Assembly (NCBI GenBank): GCA_012064415.1
Contig: SSNU01002955.1
Location: forward strand, 1-10,058
DNA: 10,058 nt
Direction: 5' to 3'
Origin: Gyrodactylus bullatarudis
Taxonomy: Eukaryota > Platyhelminthes > Monogenea > Gyrodactylidea > Gyrodactylidae
In this document: positions 6,807 to 10,058 of the stretch, one piece after another
How the letters are laid out: each line of letters begins with the position of its first letter
How positions within the stretch are numbered: the stretch's first letter is position 1
Made by a program: the position numbers and the translations under genes
Notes under the pieces: model-generated
What the model was told of the DNA's origin: nothing
What the model saw: the letters and a program-made list of their open reading frames with translations, nothing else
Database searches by the model: none

Positions 6807-6873
6807 GGAATGTAAGAGGCTGAAGAGTATGCCTGAAATAAAGCCCTTATTCCTCAAAATTTTCTCGGCATCC
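6807..6873 (+). ncRNA. Type I hammerhead ribozyme HHR-2 (PLE-2 3' end)
   Basis: The core is CUGAAGA (6820-6826; the fifth base is a free position in the CUGANGA consensus) and GAAA (6835-6838). Helix I pairs GAGG (6816-6819) with CCUC (6852-6855), and an outer helix pairs GG(A)AUGU (6807-6813) with GCAUCC (6868-6873), leaving one bulged A. Helix III is AUAA with UUAU around GCC, lacking the full palindrome of HHR-1. The predicted cut follows U6851. Compared with HHR-1, all four inner helix I pairs except the conserved pattern have changed in a compensating way, which supports folding. Confidence 0.8.
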
Positions 6874-6893
6874 TTTCTTATTTATTTAAATGC

Positions 6894-6946
6894 TCTCAAC
6901 GTTTGCACAACTGACTGATGATATTAAAAGTCATTTTCTTAGCTTA
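6894..6946. other. Short unassigned stretch between PLE-2 and the right inverted repeat
   Basis: It begins with AATGCTCTCAACG, whose first bases resemble the AATGCTCTATTTGGG that starts the PLE 5' segment at 2669 and on the minus strand at 5535. It may therefore hold a remnant of a following tandem copy. The remainder has no visible match in the window. Confidence 0.35.
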
Positions 6947-7058
6947 AATAGTATATATATGTTAACTGGGGTAGAGTCTGAAGAGACTCGGCGTATTTAT
7001 TACTCAAATATACGCTTGTTGTTCTCTAACCTTCCATATGAATTTAGAATCTAACAAT
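6947..7058. repeat. Right copy of 112-bp inverted repeat flanking the PLE nest
   Basis: This is the reverse complement of 2556-2667, with few differences across GGGGTAGAGTCTG to GAATCTAACAAT. A hairpin GAGTCT-GAAG-AGACTC is perfect here (6974-6989) and has one changed base in the left copy. Directly after it, at 7059-7074, comes an AT run and then a decayed hammerhead. Confidence 0.85.
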
Positions 7059-7073
7059 TATATATATTTATTT

Positions 7074-7120
7074 GGCATGTAAGAGGCTGATGAGGATGTC
7101 AGAAGTAAAAATTATTCCTT
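7074..7120 (+). ncRNA. Decayed hammerhead motif HHR-3
   Basis: GGCATGTAAGAGG followed by CTGATGAG (7087-7094) repeats the PLE-2-type 5' half. The 3' half is altered: GAAG replaces GAAA (7102-7105), so the base that starts helix III is changed, and the inner helix I partner is CCUU (7117-7120), which would pair with GAGG only through a G-U wobble. No outer helix partner for GGCATGT is seen. It is most likely inactive. Its importance is positional, as the left member of an inverted HHR pair with 7981-8042. Confidence 0.6.
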
Positions 7121-7225
7121 CAATTTCTTATTCTCTTCGATGACTTTGAAGATCTGCTTTAAAGTTTAACAAATGCTACCTTCTTACAATACACTCAAAA
7201 TTTCAAACGCAGTATGAACAATTTT

Positions 7226-7503
7226 CTATTTACCGATGCTATCTTTTATAAGTTGCCTGAAATTATTCTTGGTGATACGAATATCTATATATTTATCATT
7301 ATATTCAACCATTTTGATTTCAATAAATGATTCAATAAGTTTAAAATCAAATGCATATTCGTATCTGAATTTGAATGTGGTTTTATCCTGTTTCGTAAAG
7401 ATTATAAATTCATCCGTTTGTATGATAGAATAAAAATGATCCAAGTATAAATAATCTTCGTTATCTCTATACAAGATTATATCGTACTTGTATTTTGAAT
7501 TAT
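7226..7503 (-). CDS. Hypothetical protein, predicted last exon
   Basis: On the minus strand the frame runs from a possible splice acceptor (TTTTTTCCTAG ending at 7504) to the TAG/TAA-type stop at 7226-7228. It encodes about 91 residues, including YRDNEDYLYLDHFYS, TTFKFRYEYAFDF, SFIEIKMVEYNDKYIDIRIT and a final amphipathic helix-like NNFRQLIKDSIGK. There is no good ATG at its 5' end (the first start-like codon is TTG at 7474), which favours an exon over a free-standing gene. Alternating hydrophobic and polar residues suggest beta strands followed by a helix. It is in frame with the upstream segment 7588-7821 if an 84-nt intron (7504-7587) is removed. I recognise no family. A chance AT-rich open frame remains possible. 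Confidence 0.38.
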
Positions 7504-7587
7504 CTAGGAAAAAATATATTTTAAAGCTTAAGATAGTATTTACGCGCGCCTATTATATAAATATAATTTAATGCAATATATACTGAC

Positions 7588-7821
7588 TTAAGGCCTTTTC
7601 AAATCTTGCTTGATCTTTCTCAGTAAATTTGAAATGAAATTTTGAAATCTGCCTTTTGTATATGAAAAAATATTGGTTTTTCGCTTTGGCTCTAAAAAAT
7701 AACGCAGTTTCGGTAGTATTATTCGAAGTGAATTCCAAAATTCCATCTGAAAAATTCCAACTCTTCAACGGTAAAACTTTTGTCCTATCGATTTCTTCAA
7801 TTATCAACTCATTCTTTTCAA
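7588..7821 (-). CDS. Hypothetical protein, predicted internal exon
   Basis: The minus-strand frame continues to a stop at 7568-7570, but a GT donor at 7587-7586 (A|GTCAGT, not the best consensus) would join it in frame to 7503. Upstream, an AG after a T-rich tract (7823-7822) could be its acceptor. Residues include LPLKSWNFSDGILEF, TALFFRAKAKNQYFFIYKR, ISKFHFKFTEKDQARFEKAL. Like the next exon it shows several strand-like stretches followed by a helix-like end, so the two could be copies of one small fold, but sequence identity between them is low. No ATG start was found nearby; the 5' end would lie upstream or was lost when the adjoining PLE fragment inserted. Function unknown. Confidence 0.35.
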
Positions 7822-7980
7822 CTAATCAATATGAAAAAATTGTTTTAATTTTGTATAAACTATTATATTTAAAATATTAAATAAAAAAATTATATATAAA
7901 ATGTAGTAAATATTAAAAATTTATTGTAGAAAGATGATTCTTAATGTCTTCTGTTAGCTGTGCAGACATTAAAGAAAAAA

Positions 7981-8042
7981 GGATGTCGAAAGTGAGGAAT
8001 AAGCGCTATATTTCAAGCATACTCATCAGCCTCTTACATGCC
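7981..8042 (-). ncRNA. Type I hammerhead ribozyme HHR-4, minus strand
   Basis: On the minus strand: outer helix GG(C)AUGU (8042-8036) with ACAUCC (7986-7981); inner helix I GAGG (8033-8030) with CCUC (7997-7994); core CUGAUGA (8029-8023) and GAAA (8014-8011); helix III AUA with UAU around the palindrome AGCGCU. The predicted cut follows the base at 7998. All conserved core positions are present, so this is one of the best candidates for activity in the window. Helix II is GUAUGCUU with only a G-U closing pair, a weak point. It is a PLE-2-type terminal fragment without attached RT or EN sequence. Confidence 0.78.
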
Positions 8043-8048
8043 AAATAT

Positions 8049-9253
8049 ATAGTGAAATACAGAGAAAAAATATGATAAAATCTGAATATTTGAATTTCGT
8101 ATCATTCAAAGTAAAATTTGAAGTTATGATTGAGAAGGTTCTTTAGGATTTATTTCGAAAATTCAGAATCTAAGACATGTTATCCAAATAGAATTATCGT
8201 TGTAAGAGTTCATGAAAAAAAAATAATTTGAAATGATTTATTAATAAGCTTTTGTGACAAATTTTAACTCATTAACCCAATTAGATTATAACCAATTAGA
8301 GGATCTTGTACATTTTCTTTATTTTCACTATAAATATCAAGCCGGTGTAATAGTCTGACGAGATCCCGTGAAATATAAGCTTTATCACTAATTATTCACT
8401 TGACTTCAAAATCCTCTAGATGATTCCTTTATTTTGAAGGTAATATTTTTGAAAATAAAGGAATATTTTCCCCAATTGTTCATCAATAATTTTTATCTCA
8501 CTCATCTGTTAATCAAGCCTCAACATCTTGGACGAAAATTAATGTTTTATAATTTTTTTCGCCAACTAGGCCCTTTTATTTTCAATTTAATCATCAATTA
8601 ATGACAATCCTAGTCTAATTTTTCTACCAATCAGAATGAATGAAAAACAAATAAGTAATACAGATAGATAGAAGAAATATTATTATAAATAGTTAAGATG
8701 AAAGAAGATTATCATTTGTCAAATCAGTTTTAAAAAAAGAAAGAAACTTCAATGACGAGAATATAAAGTTTTATTGTTTATTTTCGTACAATAATTAACT
8801 TATATTTAATCAAGTGCTTTTTTATTTTTAAAGGAATATTTAAGAGAATATTTTACGAGTTTCAAGGAATATTTATAGGGAATATTCTAGAAATTTAATG
8901 ACATATAATGTGTTGCCTTGATACTAAGTTATCAATAATAAGTTATTATTCACTTATGAGAGAAATATCCATATTAGATGTTAGATGCACCTTACAAAAA
9001 ATAGGTATAGAACAGATATATAATTTCTTTCTTCAAAATAATTTCGAAATTGTTACTTAAATATCTAATTTTGAGATTTCGATTTTAAGACCTAAAAAAT
9101 TGACCTAAAGACTTTTTGACCCAATAAAAAATTAGGCCGATCCAAGACTTTATAACTTTGATCCGGATCAAGAAAGATAAATTCTGAAAGCAAATTCTTG
9201 ATGCTCGAATGAAACTGTCTCTTAGAAAAAAATATGACTTTTAAGACTTTGTG
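8049..9253. other. AT-rich stretch without recognised gene
   Basis: No reading frame or RNA gene that I can support. Small structures include a 13-bp hairpin at 8423-8464 (own entry), repeated GGAATATTT words near 8833-8885, AATAATA/TATTATT around an AGT loop near 8932-8950, and a 14-bp palindrome TTGATCCGGATCAA at 9158-9171. None forms a coherent element that I recognise. Confidence 0.5.
8423..8464. repeat. Hairpin with 13-bp perfect stem
   Basis: ATTCCTTTATTTT (8423-8435) pairs perfectly with AAAATAAAGGAAT (8452-8464) across a 16-nt loop. It could be a small foldback or chance structure in AT-rich DNA. No T-run or gene end nearby suggests a terminator role. Confidence 0.6.
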
Positions 9254-9390
9254 ACAATGAACCAATGATTGTATAATTTCTTTTTTGCAAATTTGTACTT
9301 ATATGGCATGTATCACATTGATGAGTATGCCCGATATAAAGGCCTTATTAGTGAAATAACTGGCATCTTCTTCTTCTTTTATTAATTATC
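9254..9390 (+). mobile_element. Solo PLE-1-type 3' end
   Basis: About 135 bp match the end of PLE-1 (5330-5455), from GAACCAATGA through the ribozyme to the CTTCTTC..TTTATT tract, at roughly 90% identity in the central 90 bases by eye. No EN sequence precedes it. This is what a very short 5'-truncated PLE insertion, or a recombination remnant, would look like. Its right limit helps to place the 3' end of PLE-1. Confidence 0.75.
9305..9367 (+). ncRNA. Decayed hammerhead motif HHR-5
   Basis: The layout equals HHR-1, but three key positions are changed: UUGAUGA (9318-9324) in place of CUGAUGA, GAUA (9333-9336) in place of GAAA, and AGUG in place of UGUG facing CACA. The loss of the first core C and of the GAAA element predicts no self-cleavage. 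Helix III with AAGGCCUU is still intact. Confidence 0.7.
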
Positions 9391-9416
9391 ATTATTACAT
9401 ATTGAATATTAGACGA

Positions 9417-9462
9417 CAGTGATGAATAAGGATGTGGCAAGGACATCACTGGACATCCAGTG
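9417..9462. repeat. Overlapping alternative hairpins
   Basis: CAGTGATG (9417-9424) pairs perfectly with CATCACTG (9444-9451), while CACTGG (9447-9452) pairs with CCAGTG (9457-9462). The two stems share bases and exclude each other. Three GGACAT words (9441, 9451, 9462) lie within. It may be the end of an old foldback element; its role is unknown. Confidence 0.45.
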
Positions 9463-9933
9463 GACATATTGTGGAAGAATGAGATTGTCAGATTGAGACT
9501 TGAAGATTGAATTTTAATTTTGAGTCGAATTTTCGAGGCCCTAATAAGGACAATTTAGAATACGTAATCGGTAATATCTTCGAGGTATAAATACAGATCA
9601 CAAAGTTGATTGACCCATCGTATTTGACCAAATATATTTTCATATCCCATTATTAAAGAATACTTCTCTAACCTAGATAATTAAGCGCAACATTTCCCCA
9701 TTGTTCTAGAATTCCTCTAATATTATATATTGTTTTCGACCCTACATACTGTTTTTGTGTTGACTCTAAGAATAAAAAAACTCGGTGATAATGATGATGT
9801 GCCAATCCCAGGATATAAGATAATGATGTTTCTAATTTGGACTAAATTTCTGAACTAACTAACAATACCAAAAATAATTCGATATATGATAAATTTTGAT
9901 ATTTTTAAAATTAGTATGCTCACTTTTTAATTA

Positions 9934-10058
9934 TTAGGTTGTTTCAAAAGTATTAAGCAAAATCTTGATGAAAAATATGCAACTTTATTATCAAATTAAA
10001 AAAGTAAAAATCTTACTAAATATATGCATATCATATATCAAAATATTCACCGTTCTTT
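9934..10058 (+). mobile_element. Possible left end of a mariner-like transposon (cut by window edge)
   Basis: TTAGGTTGTTTCAAAAGTAT follows a TA dinucleotide (9932-9933). Many mariner terminal inverted repeats begin TTAGGTTG and run on to a CAAAAGT-like stretch after a TA target site. The next bases are AT-rich and non-coding, as expected of the short leader before a transposase gene, and the window ends before any transposase could be read. The other terminus is not in view, so the call is tentative. Confidence 0.4.

Larger units (their letters stand above)
5592..6893 (+). mobile_element. Penelope-like element 2 (PLE-2), 5'-truncated
   Basis: This insertion consists of the EN end of a PLE protein, a 3' UTR of about 520 bp and a hammerhead of the GAGG/CCUC type. 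5' truncation is the expected result of target-primed reverse transcription that stops early. It sits in the same orientation as PLE-1 and immediately downstream of it, a tandem arrangement typical for PLEs. The 5' junction carries the inverted terminal fragment 5507-5591. The right end is placed where similarity to that fragment ends (around 6888-6893) and is approximate. Confidence 0.75.
7059..8048. other. Cassette bracketed by oppositely oriented hammerhead motifs
   Basis: The left end reads ATTTATTTGGCATGTAAGAG and on to GCTGATGAG. The right end (8048-8021) reads the same on the opposite strand (ATATATTTGGCATGTAAGAG, then GCTGATGAG). Between the two lies about 850 bp containing the two minus-strand hypothetical exons and no RT or EN sequence. 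This could be host DNA caught between two PLE-derived fragments, or a non-autonomous unit carrying its own short gene. Large PLE-derived units with captured genes (Terminons in bdelloid rotifers) are a known precedent. Confidence 0.4.

Noticed and set aside
6974..6989. CTGAAGAG at 6978 and CTGATGA near 6914 as further hammerheads
   Set aside because: No GAAA element at proper spacing and no helix I partner. The first is part of the GAGTCT/AGACTC hairpin of the 112-bp repeat.
7236..7880. Plus-strand open frames at 7236-7433 and 7656-7880
   Set aside because: Both are antisense to the minus-strand frames, rich in runs of Ser, Leu, Ile and Phe, and lack domain features.

Overview
The window is AT-rich eukaryotic repeat DNA, most likely from an invertebrate animal. 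Evidence for this is the decayed retroelement reading frames in the standard code, a possible short spliceosomal intron, a mariner-like terminus at the right edge, and the absence of any operon or ribosome-binding-site pattern. I cannot name the species. No intact host gene, rRNA or tRNA gene, or CRISPR array was seen.

The core (about 2556-7058) is a nest of Penelope-like elements (PLEs), retroelements that combine a reverse transcriptase (RT) with a GIY-YIG endonuclease (EN). PLE-1 (about 2662-5455) keeps its N-terminal region, the RT palm motifs and an intact C-terminal EN, but several frameshifts and stops break it. PLE-2 (about 5592-6893) belongs to a divergent lineage and is 5'-truncated. 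It retains only the linker and EN, with one in-frame TGA, and is followed by a 3' UTR holding a 197-bp tandem duplication. A possible fragment of a third PLE lineage lies at 2275-2514.

The most informative signals are five hammerhead ribozyme (HHR) motifs of type I (open at helix I). They lie at 5380-5440 (+), 6807-6873 (+), 7074-7120 (+, decayed), 7981-8042 (-) and 9305-9367 (+, decayed). The PLE-1 type pairs CACA with UGUG in helix I and the PLE-2 type pairs GAGG with CCUC, which is compensatory change supporting the fold. HHRs are known in PLE terminal repeats. Here each PLE 3' UTR ends in one, and a fragment joined in inverted orientation to the 5' end of PLE-2 starts within a few bases of the position where the HHR should cut.

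Right of the PLEs, two HHR copies in opposite orientation (7074 and 8042) bracket a cassette of about 1 kb. On the minus strand it carries two short reading frames that a predicted 84-nt intron would join in frame. They do not look like PLE sequence and I cannot assign a function. Two 112-bp inverted repeats (2556-2667 and 6947-7058) enclose both PLEs.

The left flank (1-2250) holds a long imperfect hairpin (662-910 against 1082-1360) and a smaller inverted repeat (1771-1803 against 2148-2180). The right flank (8050-10058) is AT-rich DNA with a few hairpins, a solo PLE-1-type 3' end (about 9254-9390), and what may be the left end of a mariner element from 9934.
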